Below are positions 45,882 through 56,349 of a stretch of 64,000 nucleotides of DNA, piece by piece. Source of the DNA: Amorphophallus konjac. Taxonomy: Eukaryota; Streptophyta; Magnoliopsida; Alismatales; Araceae. The notes below the pieces were generated by a model. That model ran no database searches and was not told the DNA's origin. It saw only the letters and a program-made list of their open reading frames with translations. Positions within the stretch are counted from its first letter, which is position 1; each line of letters opens with the position of its first letter. The DNA is taken from NCBI GenBank assembly GCA_022559845.1, contig CM040123.1, forward strand, positions 318,289,933 through 318,353,932, written 5' to 3'. The position numbers and the translations under genes are program-made.

Positions 45882-45886
45882 TGTTT
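45882..45886. repeat. target-site duplication TGTTT, left copy
   Basis: Pairs with 49290-49294 around the solo LTR. Confidence 0.85.
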
Positions 45887-46202
45887 TGTAAGATCCCAGA
45901 ATTTATGTAAATAATTTTTGTATTTATAAATAATTTTTTGGAATTTGTAAAGGCCTAAATGTATTAATAAATGGGTTATTAGATTAATAAGTCATTATAA
46001 GGCCCATTTGTGTTAAATAATTAACCAAATCCATTTAAATAAAGTCCAAAAGGTTTAAGGACCAAGCCCATTATGTTTGGCCCATATTCTAGAAGGTTAT
46101 TAAGTCTATTCACATATTTTAAGGATAAATACTAATTATGATAATTATATGGATAAACGAATAAAAGAGTTTTATTAAATTGAAACTCTATACACGTTGA
46201 AT

Positions 46203-46262
46203 GTAACGGTCCATCGGGGGACCGTCACATCCTTGTAACGCATATAGCCTAGACCGTTACAC
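46203..46262. repeat. type-1 dyad words in U3 of the solo LTR
   Basis: TAACGGTCC-N5-GGGACCGTCACA, then TAACGCA...GACCGTTACA, about 170 bases before the TATA box. Confidence 0.85.
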
Positions 46263-46434
46263 TCTGCGAGTTCCGTAAGTTAAAGAACTCGTGAAAAGAT
46301 TGAAACTTTAGATTCTTATCTATAAGAGACCTAATTAGAACGATATGTTAAGTCACTAGGGACTCTTAGAGATCAGGTTTTTACAGAATAAGGACTCTAG
46401 AATCGATCTAATCCTCAAACCCTAGCTAGAACTC

Positions 46435-46442
46435 TATAAATA
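46435..46442 (+). promoter_or_regulatory. TATA box of the solo LTR
   Basis: TATAAATA in AACTCTATAAATAGGACC. Confidence 0.8.
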
Positions 46443-46984
46443 GGACCTAGTTCTGAACTGTGCGACCCTTACTTTTGCTCGCGTGGAATCAAGGTAAGGA
46501 GTCATAATCTTGGGTAAGTTCTTTAGAGGAATTTATTTACAATACTTTAAACTAACTCCTCTCCAAATTTCACGTCCTTAGGTCAAGAGGTCGTGGAGTT
46601 AGAGCCCAAGGAAGTTGCTGAAAAGTCACAGGAAGAGGAGAACTAGGGCACGTTTTTCAAACCCTAAATTGGAAGTTTAAAGCCAAGTTAAGAGGTAGGT
46701 TATCTCATGAACGGCAAAAACAGCTTGATAGGAATAAAAGTCCTCTTGTTTGATTGAATTCCATGCATGATAGATCATGAATTTCATGTTTTAATAGTTC
46801 TATGCATTCATACATCTCTTAGCCCTAAGTAGAAAATTAAAAGATGTTACCTTGTCTATTCACTGATACCTATGCATGTAATTGGCCTATACTTCGTTAT
46901 CATGTCTAAGAATACTTGGTATTTTGATTATAGACATGATGTGAGTTAATATCTTGTATCTCATACTGATTTCTGTTAGCAGAT

Positions 46985-47175
46985 TCTCTGACGGATCATA
47001 GTAGGACCGTCACAGTGATGTAACGGCCTTACGACAGACCGTCACACACTCCGTTATGTTTTCGTTTCACGGTTGTCTCTAACGCACCAGGGCATGAGCG
47101 TTACATTACTGTAACGGCCCCTCGATAGACCGTCACAGACACTGTGACGCACCCCTGTTCGACCGTTAGACTCTG
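46985..47175. repeat. type-1 dyad word cluster, solo LTR
   Basis: Five to six words, including GTAACGGCC-N7-AGACCGTCACA twice and TAACGCACC...GAGCGTTAC. Confidence 0.85.
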
Positions 47176-47689
47176 TATTCTGTCAGCTCATGACAGAATA
47201 GTTACCAATTAAGATTACTTATAATTAACCCTAGATAGCTAAGTTTTAACCTGTTATGTGACTCTTAAGTTATCTAATTATTCATGATAGGTATTGCATG
47301 TTATTTTAAGTTATGCTAGTTTCATGTGCCAAAAGGTCTATAGTTTTGTATTATACATTATGATTTCCAAATGTTGTATTGATAGAGTTTATCTTGGCTT
47401 CACAACGATTAAACCTTCACTCTTTATCAATAGAGTCATTCTTTAAGTACATGGCACATATTCCGGTATGATTGTGCATTAGTTCACACTTTGCACTATA
47501 GGAACATTATTCTTGGACTTGAGGACCTCTCTATTGGATATTCCTTCCAATGGACTAGGGAATCTTGTTTCAAGGCCTCTGTAATTCTCTGTGAGCCTGG
47601 GATTCCCACTAGGACGCCGAGTTGGTTGTACCCTTAAAGCCCATTGATTAGAGTACACTATCGATGTTTTCTGGTTATCAGTAGTGTAA

Positions 47690-47945
47690 CGGCTCTATAT
47701 TGGACCGCCAGGCAATGTAACGGCCCAATATAAGACCGTCACATTCATCTGAGTTCGATTGCTTGATTCTGGTCTCAGACTACTATAACGGCCTAATCAT
47801 GGACCGTCACACAACGTAACGGCCCAATGAATGACCGTCACACTTCTCTGAGACTATTTGATCGTTCTGAATTCGGATCATTTTAACGGCCCACTATTGG
47901 AGCGTTACATTATGTAATGGCCCAGTGAATGACCGTCACATTGCT
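47690..47945. repeat. type-1 dyad word cluster, solo LTR
   Basis: Three pairs of words; each pair is two hairpins separated by about 6-8 bases, for example at 47785-47840. The left word has TAACGGCC and the right arm GACCGTCACA. Confidence 0.88.
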
Positions 47946-48374
47946 TAAGTATTTAACCCAAGGTTTGACCCAAGGGTTGATATTCCAAGAATTCTAGATG
48001 GACTAATGATAGTCTAGAACTTATAATGTTGATTAAGGAACTTTATATAATGATTGGAAGGAGAAAAGAATGTACCGTTATGCTGTCGATTTATTTCCGT
48101 GAGCATGACATTGTTTAAGTCTTTTTCTTGATCTCTCATACTCTAAATTGAAGCATTCATTCATTGATTGTTGTTATCATGAATATTGACGTTATTACAT
48201 TCTTGGCCATACTTTATTATTACACTCATAGAAGTAGCTTGATTTATACGTGAAGATGTAGTTCGGGTGCTGATTGTGTCCAAGGGCTCTATGCTAGTCT
48301 CCACGGCTGATTACCGGAAACATACTATTTTATAAATTATGGGGTATGATGCTACTGGCATCGCATTACGCTGG

Positions 48375-48782
48375 GAGTACTTTCTTTATAAATAAGTGAA
48401 AACCATGAGCACTCGTGAAAATCTAGTGAATTGCTACATGATTGACATTCTCGTGCGTAACCTTTATGGTTATGAAAGTGAAAGTGCATTCTCGATACAT
48501 TATTGTTCATGAAAGGCCAAACATCATGTTCTTGTTACATTCATCCTTGTTCATTCTTGCTCACTCTATCTTACATGAGAGTACTTTCTTTATAAATAAG
48601 TGAAAACCATGAGCACTCGTGAAAATCTAGTGAATTGCTACATGATTGACATTCTCGCGCGTAACCTTTATGGTTATGAAAGTGAAAGTGCATTCTCGAT
48701 ACATTCTTGTTCATGAAAGGCCAAACATCATGTTCTTGTTACATTTATCCTTGTTCATTCTTGTTCACTCTATCTTACATGA
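48375..48782 (+). repeat. 204-bp tandem duplication in the solo LTR
   Basis: GAGTACTTTCTTTATAAATA starts both copies (48375 and 48579); few differences. Confidence 0.92.
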
Positions 48783-49289
48783 TTATCGTGTTACTTTGGT
48801 TTAATCGCATGATATTCGCATTCGCATGATTTTGCCCTACTTCTTTAAAGCTAAATTGTTAATTACTTTAATAGTGCCTTCATGTTGATACGAAGATACC
48901 TACTGGGTAAGTGTGCTCATTACCTATTTCTAATCTTTTTCAGGAAATGAAAGTGAGTCTGATTCGGGTTTAAAATGTTCAAGTAGCGGATCCGAGAGTG
49001 AATAAAGATGAGCGAAGACTTAGGAAAGTCTATATTGTTTAGATTGAGTCTATGTAATTTCGTATTTCTTGAGTCTAGTAGAGTGAAAGATGGTGGAAAA
49101 AGTTATTGTATTTGAATATTTGATTGATAATGGAATGAAGTTGGATTTTTAGTAAATATTGTGCAATTGCATTCATTTTGTGTGATTGTCTTGCACTCTG
49201 ATCGTTCTTGCTTGCAAGAGGCTTACCATGCCGGCTGTTCGCGCTCCCCGAGTTAGTCTTCCGCTGAAATAAAGGCTCGGGACGTGACA

Positions 49290-49294
49290 TGTTT
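49290..49294. repeat. target-site duplication TGTTT, right copy
   Basis: Matches 45882-45886. Confidence 0.85.
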
Positions 49295-49436
49295 TCTCAA
49301 GGATATAAATGCAAATAAAAGGACTCAAATGTAAAATAAAAAGTTAGTGGTCTTGGTCTGATGTTCCCATCATATTTTGAGTGACGGGTTGAGTTTGGGA
49401 AAGGAGACTCAATCCCTTGAGTGGTGGTGTCTACCA

Positions 49437-49602
49437 CATGAACTTGAGGGTGATATGAATGAGAGGGAGCATAATTTCCCTCATAGTGAATGGGATCTTG
49501 AGGTGGATCCTCATAGGATGGGTCAAATTGACCCTCCTCACAACCATCATATAAGTACTCATAGTTGGCCATGTTGACAATTCTACCTGACCGAAACATC
49601 AT
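49437..49602 (-). pseudogene. N-terminus of an element 3 reading frame
   Basis: About 55 codons from an ATG at 49602 (MMFRSGRIVNMANYEYLYDG), rich in acidic, Tyr and Pro residues, then lost at the border of the neighbouring LTR. It sits where gag should begin. The sequence itself is not diagnostic. Confidence 0.4.
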
Positions 49603-50144
49603 GGTTGTTATAAAGAATTTTATTTAAATCAAACAAGTGTATAGCAAGCAAGCACTCAAGTAGGTTGTCAAACAAGTTGTGATGATTGCGTAAATTTTTT
49701 TAAAATTCTTTGGAGATTTAATCAAGATGGATTTTAATGAAAACTTTGTCACTTCAATGTAGATCCTAGTTACAATTTGGGTGTAAACTCCGGGTTAACT
49801 AGGTTCTTTCTCTCTCCTCACAATCACATGGTTAGCTAAACTTCAGGATTCTTCAAAAGGTACAACCAGCCCGACGTCCGTGAGGGAATCCATGGGTGCG
49901 GGGACTTATGGAGGCCTTGGTTAGAGAATTTCTAATCCGAAGAGACGGAATGCTCAATGGAGGGTCCTTCCCTTCCCAAGAAAGTGTAGGAAATCCTAGG
50001 GGTGTAGAGAGAGGAGGTCTCTCAACCAAAATGTCCTAATGCAACCTAATGCAAGTAGGATCAACCAGCAATGATGAATATCAATAGTAATAGATCATAT
50101 CAACGCAAACAGCAGCAAAACAGGTGGTTCTGTGAGATAGAAGC

Positions 50145-50560
50145 AAGTGGCGACCGCGTAGTGGTCGCTATATCAGTAAATAGCGACTGTATGACAGCCG
50201 CTGATCAATAGCAGGCGCCTCTATGTAGAGGCGCTGAATCTGCTGAATCAGTAAATGAGTAATATGTGATCAACAGTTACGGGAGCAAATGGCGCCTTCG
50301 GGTTGGGCGCTGATTATGTAAAAGACGCCACTATGAAGGGGCGCAGAATGTAGTAAATGATAAATAGCTAAAAACAAAATGAACAGTGATTTCAGGAATT
50401 GACGCCTTAGAGTTAGGCGCTGAATCTAAAAATGACGCCTCTGTGGAGGGGCACAAACCACAACAATCAGAAAATAATAATAATAAAAATCAAATGAGCG
50501 CCTCTGTAAGAGGTCGCTGATTCTTAAAATAGCAGTTGCCTGAACGGTCGCTACTTTCTT
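50145..50560. repeat. type-2 hairpin word cluster (GCGCC/GCGAC...GGCGC/GGTCGC)
   Basis: About eight words with self-complementary arms: GCGACC (50150-50155) with GGTCGC (50163-50168); GCGCCTC (50215-50221) with GAGGCGC (50228-50234); GCGCC...GGCGC near 50291; CGCCT...AGGCG near 50402. A CTGAATC or CTGATTCT tail follows most. Confidence 0.85.
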
Positions 50561-50635
50561 TTAGCAAAACAGAGATAAAATTTCTTCTAAAAAAATGCTA
50601 TAAGCATTTCAAAAATTGGCTAATCAAGTGGGGGG

Positions 50636-50762
50636 TGTGCACGTGGTGCATAAAAGGAGGGTGCTACGTGGAGCACAAAGGAGGGGCACATGTGGGTGCC
50701 AAGAGGAGGGGCACACGAGGGCTCCAAAGGGAGGGGCACACGTGGGTGCCGAAGGAGGGGTA
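50636..50762. repeat. tandem repeat with G-box palindrome
   Basis: Four to five units of about 25-27 bases: GGAGGGGCACACGTGGGTGCC and variants. The core GGCACACGTGGGTGCC is a near-perfect palindrome containing CACGTG. Confidence 0.8.
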
Positions 50763-50784
50763 ATCAAAATAAAAACATAAAGTG

Positions 50785-50803
50785 TCCCACCGTGATCGCC
50801 AAT
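50785..50803 (-). other. primer-binding site of element 3
   Basis: Minus-strand TTGGCGATCACGGTGGGAC, of the TTGGCGA...TGGGGAC type used by Tat/Ogre elements. Confidence 0.65.
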
Positions 50804-50804
50804 T

Positions 50805-52049
50805 TGTGAACGTGTCGCATAGACATTTTAAAGAAAAGAAAGAAGAAAATTCAATTTTAAAAGATAGATGATGAACATGAAAGAAAAGGTGGGGGAGGGA
50901 GCATGGGATGCTACTTAGGAGTGTGATCACCAGAGGAATTACCTCAAAATAACAAAGATGATCGCGGAGAATACCTTGTAAGCGGGTGTAGATGTGAGCT
51001 CAACTTCTTCCTTCTACTGGCCTGCCGATGAAGGAGGTTTTTATTCTTGATTACCCTTGAAAAGAAACAAGCAAAGATAAAAGATTGGATTAGCCCAAAA
51101 AATGTGTAGTATCAATACTCAATAGAAATAACAATATGCAATATGGGTATGAACACACCTTGTGTGTTGTTTTAAAAACCTTTTAAGAAGGAGCAAAGGT
51201 GGGAGATATGTATGAATGCAAATAACAATGTGGTGATATATAAAAGGGAACTCTAGCAAGGTGCCAGAGATATGCACGTGCAGGCTAAAGAAACAATAAA
51301 AGAATAAGAAGGAGGAGGAGGATAATATGCGATGCCCCTTTTATGCCTGCGCTGCTGCGAGAGAACAAAAGAGATGAGAGATCAGCCGAGAAAGAGATCG
51401 GCCTAGGAGGAAGATCAGCAACCCAAACTCCCCTCCTGCGTACCCCTGCAAAGTTAGAAGAACACAGGCAACAAAACTCTCTAAAGGCTCCATAAGCTCT
51501 CTAAAAAAAGATCCCGCGGTCGGCCAAAAGAGAAGGTAATTATAGGGCTTAAAACCTTGTTATAATAGGATTAAAACAAAGGATAAAATCTGGGATGTGG
51601 ATATCCTTCCACAGAAGAATTTGGAACCAAAAAGGAGAAGGAACACCATAGAAAGAAAGGTGCGGACGCACAGGACATAGAACTTAAATGATGACCCAAA
51701 GATTGTCGTTAATTATAAAGGGCGACCACGCACTCGGTCGCTATTTTCTGGATAAATTATAGAAATAACTAACTTTCTGCATTTTGAAAAATGAGAAATA
51801 ATGCCTTCTTAAAATGGCGTCAATTAATGCACGCCTGCACAACAGGGCGTTGATTCTTTGAATTGATTTCTAAAAAATCAGGAAATGGCGCCCACGTGGA
51901 CGGTCGCCTATTAATTGAAATAATGACACATCATAGAGTCGTCAGTTAAATGACGCCCAGAAGGCGGTCGCCAATTACAAATATATCAAAAAAATCCAAA
52001 TACATTCAAGAAATTAGAAAAACCTCGTATTGAGCTAGTAAAGAAATCA
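50805..52049 (-). repeat. 5' LTR of element 3 (right border approximate)
   Basis: Ends ...CGTTCACA on the minus strand next to the PBS. A CTATAAT-like box lies near 51540 (minus) and type-2 hairpin words at 51705-51985 lie upstream of it. The start on the minus strand is guessed at TGATTTCTTTACTAGC (52049). Confidence 0.5.
51705..51985. repeat. type-2 hairpin words in element 3 LTR
   Basis: GCGACC-N8-GGTCGC near 51723, GCCTTCTTAAAATGGCGT, ACGCC...GGGCGT, GCGCCCACGTGGACGGTCGC and GACGCCCAGAAGGCGGTCGC. Confidence 0.8.
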
Positions 52050-52820
52050 ACTTTGGGGCATTACATCGTGAGACGAGATTTACTCAACATAGTACTAATT
52101 TTGGCGTGTCTACAATCCTCGAGTCCCGAACTCACCGCGGAACCTTCACATCTCAAATCAAATCCAGGGCGAACAAAACTCATCCACATCCAAAAGCGCA
52201 GGACTTATAGCTCACTGGGACAACTCTGCCCAATCCTACCTCGAAATCCGTAAAAAATAATCAGGACCGACACATCATTTCTGACGCCACCGAACATGAC
52301 AAGAAAACCAGGCTCGACAATCAGCAGCTCACCAAGAAGATCTTCTGCTCACCCGAGCACCTCTCGACCAGAGCACCCGCTTTGACACCTTAAACCACAA
52401 TCTCGACGCCTCAGGGGCTGAATAACTCTCAAGCTGGAGTGGCCAAAATGCCAATAACTCCCTCAGAGCACACTCACAGCCACTTAATCATGAACGATCC
52501 TCGACCAACCACCTAACCTCGCCTGCAAGTTCCTCGAACGCAGCACCGCAGATCCGCACCTGCGGTAAAACTCTGCCCACCGTAGCACGACTGGGGCCAC
52601 CACCCATTGAAAATAAATCTCTCTATCACACCCCTTGGGCCCCACATCGGCACTCAAACGAAATAGCAACCACCTTCATAGCGCCAACACAGTGCACTCA
52701 AGCTCTTACACGAGAAACCAAGCAAAAAATAAACACAAAATCCTATGCCAGTTGTCGACTATACTGGACCTTACGGACTCTGATCACTGTAATATCTCGA
52801 ATTCCCATGTACGCCCACAA
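52050..52820 (-). other. leader of a minus-strand gypsy element
   Basis: No gene. It lies downstream (minus strand) of a PBS at 52821-52838 and is cut on its left by element 3. Confidence 0.5.
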
Positions 52821-52838
52821 CCACTTCTCTGATACCAA
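52821..52838 (-). other. primer-binding site
   Basis: Minus-strand TTGGTATCAGAGAAGTGG next to a TGTGACGACCC LTR edge at 52840. Confidence 0.8.
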
Positions 52839-52839
52839 T

Positions 52840-53211
52840 TGTGACGACCCAAGATTCGGATGCCGGGAATAACCCGATACCATTCAAATCCTGGCCCGCC
52901 GCCCATGAGCCGGGGGCTCGGAAGGGCTAAAAGGAGTGTGGAGGTACAAAGAAATAGGAAATAAAGCGGGACAATTAACAAAAATAAATAAATAACTATA
53001 ACATAGTCCAGTCCAACAAAAGTATAGTCTAAGACAAAGAAGCGTACCCAACACCGAGTGAACACTCGGCCCGGCGAGTTGGAAACTAAGAACCTCCGCG
53101 CAGCACCCTCGAACCTTGAGGAAGAACCACCACACCTGAAAAGCAGGGGTGAGCCACCTATCACTGGCTCAGTAGGGGTCCCTAATAGCCACTAAACTCG
53201 TCGTCAAAAGC
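52840..53211 (-). repeat. LTR fragment of a gypsy element (Tekay-like ends)
   Basis: Starts TGTGACGACCCAAGATTC and contains GGCTCAGTAGGGGTC...AATAGCCACTAA, phrases I associate with Tekay/Del-type LTRs. Interrupted near 53211 by the Athila LTR. Confidence 0.55.
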
Positions 53212-54235
53212 TGTGCCACAATTTAAAAGGTTAACCGCACTCACTCACTTAAAAAGATATTAAATATATGTAGAGTGGTAAGAACAGGTCAATCCCACGG
53301 AGTAGAAATATTTTCAATTAAGCATGATGGAGAATTCTTATATTTGAAAGATCCAAATTTTGAGTGAGATTTTGAAAAGAAAAATAAATTGCTTGAAATT
53401 AAAACTATCTAAAGAAGATGAGAGGGTTAAGGAAGAGAAATTGGGAGGAGATAGATAGAGAGAACTAGAAAGACATAATTGCAAAGAATGAATTTTTATT
53501 ACTATAAAAGTGGCAATTACAACTCTAAGAAAATGAAAATTATAACTTGAAAATAAAAGAACAAGGGAAAAGGAAAAAATTGAAGTCAGGAAATTTGAAT
53601 GAAGAGCACCGTCGCCTCCTTGCCAAGCCTTTGAGTAAACCGCCTCGCCGTGGAGATAGACGCTGCCGAGAGGACCGAAGGAAGAATCTCCTCCAAAGGG
53701 GTTTAGATGAAAGTAGAGAAGGGATAGATAGAGGGAGAGAGAAAGAAGAATTAAAACCTGTGTGTGCGGGAGTGTATTTGTGAAGAAAGTGATCAGAGAG
53801 AGAAAAAGGTGAGGTACGGTGGAAAAACAAAGTGAAAATAGATTGAAAATAGAGGGTAAGAAGAAAGAAAATAACTTGAAAACTATAGATATTTAGAGGT
53901 TGTGGAAGAAGAGAAAGTTGAAGATCTTGAGGAGATGAAGAAGATTGATGAAGAATGCAGAGGGAGATGAGGATCATAAGAGTGTAAAAACTGGGGGAGA
54001 AGAACTGTGAAAAATCGTAAATGAACAGTACAAAGAAAAACTGCAGAATCGTGCTTTGAAAATCAGAGAATAAGTTGAAAACGGAGGAGAATTGAAGGAA
54101 GAGGAAGAAGAAGAAATTACAGAGAATTTAAAAATGAAGAACTTTGTAGAAGAAAGTAATTTAAAAAGACGAACAGAAGAGTATGAAAACAAGTTTAGAA
54201 AAAGACTAACTCTCTCCCACGGTGGCTCTCGGCGG

Positions 54236-54243
54236 CTTTTATA
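54236..54243 (-). promoter_or_regulatory. TATA box of the Athila LTR
   Basis: Minus-strand TATAAAAG in CTATAAAAGCCGCCGAG. Confidence 0.8.
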
Positions 54244-54454
54244 GTGCACAGAACCTTCATGATCGTGGCTCTTTGGATTTAGCTCAAATCTGATTTTTTA
54301 GTATGAAAGATTGATCAAAATAGGAATCTTGCCATGGATAGAGCCCTACTTTCCTCAAACAAGAGGAGATAAGTCCAAAATTTGGAAGATAACCACGATC
54401 AGAACATGCCGTTTCTATTTCAATCTCTCATGAAAATGACGACTGGGGGGGTGG

Positions 54455-54875
54455 GAGCACATTCCTTTGTGCGGCTGGTCAAACGGTCGCCCATTCTTTA
54501 TTTCCCCTTTTTGACACTTTTTTTTTCATAAATCAAAGAAATGGCGACTGTTGAGACAACCGCTAATTCTTTTTCTATTTTTCTTCAATTTTCCTTTGAT
54601 TTTCCATACAAATGAATGAGCGCCTTCTTGAACAGTCATACATTCTTTTCCAATGAAACTGCATCTGCTTCAACGGTCGCTAATTCTTCTTATTTTTCAA
54701 CTTTTTTTCTTTTTCTATTTTCATCAAATGAAATAGCGCTCGTGTACGCAGTCGCTCATTCTTTTTTTCTTTTTCAGCTTTTTCTTTCCAAAATAAATGG
54801 GCACCCATTTGCTCAGTCGCTATTTCTTTTTTCATAAAAATCTTCAAAAATGACGTCTGACCCATCGGTCTCTAT
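54455..54875. repeat. type-2 hairpin words in Athila U3
   Basis: Seven words at about 54462, 54541, 54619, 54660, 54733, 54800 and 54850. Each has a GCGAC/GCGCC-like left arm, a GGTCGC/AGTCGC-like right arm and an ATTCTTTTT tail. AGCGCTCGTGTACGCAGTCG (54733) is a good example. Confidence 0.82.
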
Positions 54876-55120
54876 TTCTTGAAAATTCAGAAAATATAAA
54901 TTACTCAATATTTTTCATTTCAAAATAAATTTTAATAATTTTGCACTTTCCTATTTATTTCTCACACTACAATCTTGACTCAAAATCGATGATAAAATCA
55001 TGCAAACTTAAATTAATGGTGAGAATGAGACTTGTCCATATTAATGCATAACTATGCTCACTAAATGCTCGAAAGTGATGAATGTGATGTAAATTATAAT
55101 ACAAAATGTAGCACTTATCA

Positions 55121-55134
55121 CACCTCCCAACTTA
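55121..55134 (-). other. polypurine tract of Athila
   Basis: Minus-strand TAAGTTGGGAGGTG directly before the LTR start. Confidence 0.8.
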
Positions 55135-56349
55135 CTCATTGTTAGTCTCTTAGAAATGCAAATAAATTAAAATTTAAGACCAATAAGAGTTTACGAAGTC
55201 CATACTGGTATATCCAGCTCTTCTTTCATAGAATCAACCAAAAATTAGGAATCTAGAATCATTAATGCATACTAGCCTTATGTAAGAAATTAAGATACAT
55301 GATCAAGAATTCAAATCAAAGTTCAATAGCACTTGTATATGTGTAATACTAAATCCATAGTAAAGATAATTGCATCCCCTATTTGATATTCCAAGCAAGT
55401 GTCTTTCAACCCTGCACCTCCTGGATCAAAGCATTAAGTATACTAGCTTTTTGTCTGCCTCATTACTATGTCCCTTTGGGATCTTTTTATTTTTTTACAC
55501 ACATGATGTTGCACTACCCTTCACTATTTAACACGAACCTCGACTCTTGCCTTAGGAGAAGCAGGCTCAGTTACACAGATCAAGGTTCCCTTTTTCTTTT
55601 GACGCGAACCTCAACATGTCTTAGGTGAAGTAGGCCCGGTTACTAAGATTCGGGATATTTTTCATGGTATTTTTTTTCATTGTGTCATTTGCAATAATTT
55701 AACAGATAACTTGGCAGAAAACTATATTAAAAATCTCTTCCTCAAGAAGTGCATAGTATCAGACATAATACCCAAAATAGCAGAAGGCTTGTCCTGGTTG
55801 TTTCATTAGCATGCAACATGATTTTTATTTTTTAAAGTGTGAAAGAACTTTAAAGATATTCTTATATCAGTTTTCCATGACAAGATTTGAATAAATTTTC
55901 CTTCATTCTTCTCTCCAGTCTTTTCTATTTCAGAATTACTTTCAATTTAAGTATGAATCATGAAACTCAAAATGGGGTATACATCTTTTTACTTTGTATG
56001 AAATGCAAGATATTAGGTTGCATGGATGGAAATTTGAGAATTTTTCTCTCCCCCCAACTTAAATGACATTGACCTTAATGACATATGCAATAGGAATCAA
56101 TAGAATAATGTAACAGAGGATACAGTTGGAATGGAAGGATACAACCTGATGTGTGAGACGAAACCACCTTTATATGGATAGCGATAGCTTCTTCTCCTTG
56201 GCCTGTCTACTGAAAAATAAACTAAAAAGCAAAACATTAAATAACAAAACATTGGGTTGTCTCCCAGAAGCGCTATGTTTTCCGTCTTCAGCTAGACGCA
56301 TGAAAGCTCAAGTCGATTTTATTCCAAATCACCTAGAACAATGGATTCT
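55135..56349 (-). other. Athila 3' noncoding region
   Basis: AT-rich, no frame recognised. Athila elements often carry an env-like gene here, but I see no trace of one. Confidence 0.6.

Larger units (their letters stand above)
45887..49289 (+). repeat. solo LTR, 3403 bp, gypsy-type
   Basis: Starts TGTAAGATCCCAGAATTT and ends GGCTCGGGACGTGACA, flanked by TGTTT duplications. It has a TATA box and no internal coding region. The end sequences resemble Tekay/Del-type LTRs, a class call from memory. It arises by recombination between two LTRs of a full element. Carries three type-1 word clusters and a 204-bp tandem duplication. Confidence 0.88.
43863..49436 (-). repeat. LTR of the second chromovirus-type element, split by a solo LTR
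   Basis: Starts TAATGAGGGACAGG and parallels the 17215 LTR in layout (GGCAGTGAGCTAG, GGGTCACGGGACGGGTC, GGGGGGCGCCCCC near 45640), so the families are related but diverged. Interrupted at 45887-49289. The right end is placed at ...GGTGTCTACCA (49436) by analogy with GTGTCCGCACCA; this border is tentative. Open frames within it are not conserved and not called. Confidence 0.6.
49603..50783 (-). other. leader of element 3
   Basis: No gene. Contains type-2 hairpin words (50145-50560) and a tandem G-box palindrome repeat (50636-50762). Confidence 0.55.
49437..52049 (-). mobile_element. 5' end of a Tat/Ogre-type element, minus strand (element 3)
   Basis: On the minus strand: LTR (about 52049 to 50805), PBS, a 1.2-kb leader and the start of a reading frame at 49602 that is cut at about 49436 by the chromovirus-type LTR. 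The PBS and leader type fit the Tat/Ogre group. The right LTR border is not confirmed. Confidence 0.55.
53212..55120 (-). repeat. Athila 3' LTR (left border approximate)
   Basis: On the minus strand it starts TGATAAGTGCTACATTTT (55120) after the polypurine tract. A TATAAAAG box is at 54236-54243 and type-2-like words lie upstream of it (54455-54875). The end near 53212 is a guess at a CA end. GA-rich leader at 53400-54180. Open frames in that leader are not called. Confidence 0.7.

Noticed and set aside
53540..54249. Minus-strand frames of 145 and 91 codons, Ser/Phe-rich
   Set aside because: Translation of the GA-rich leader of the Athila LTR; composition only.
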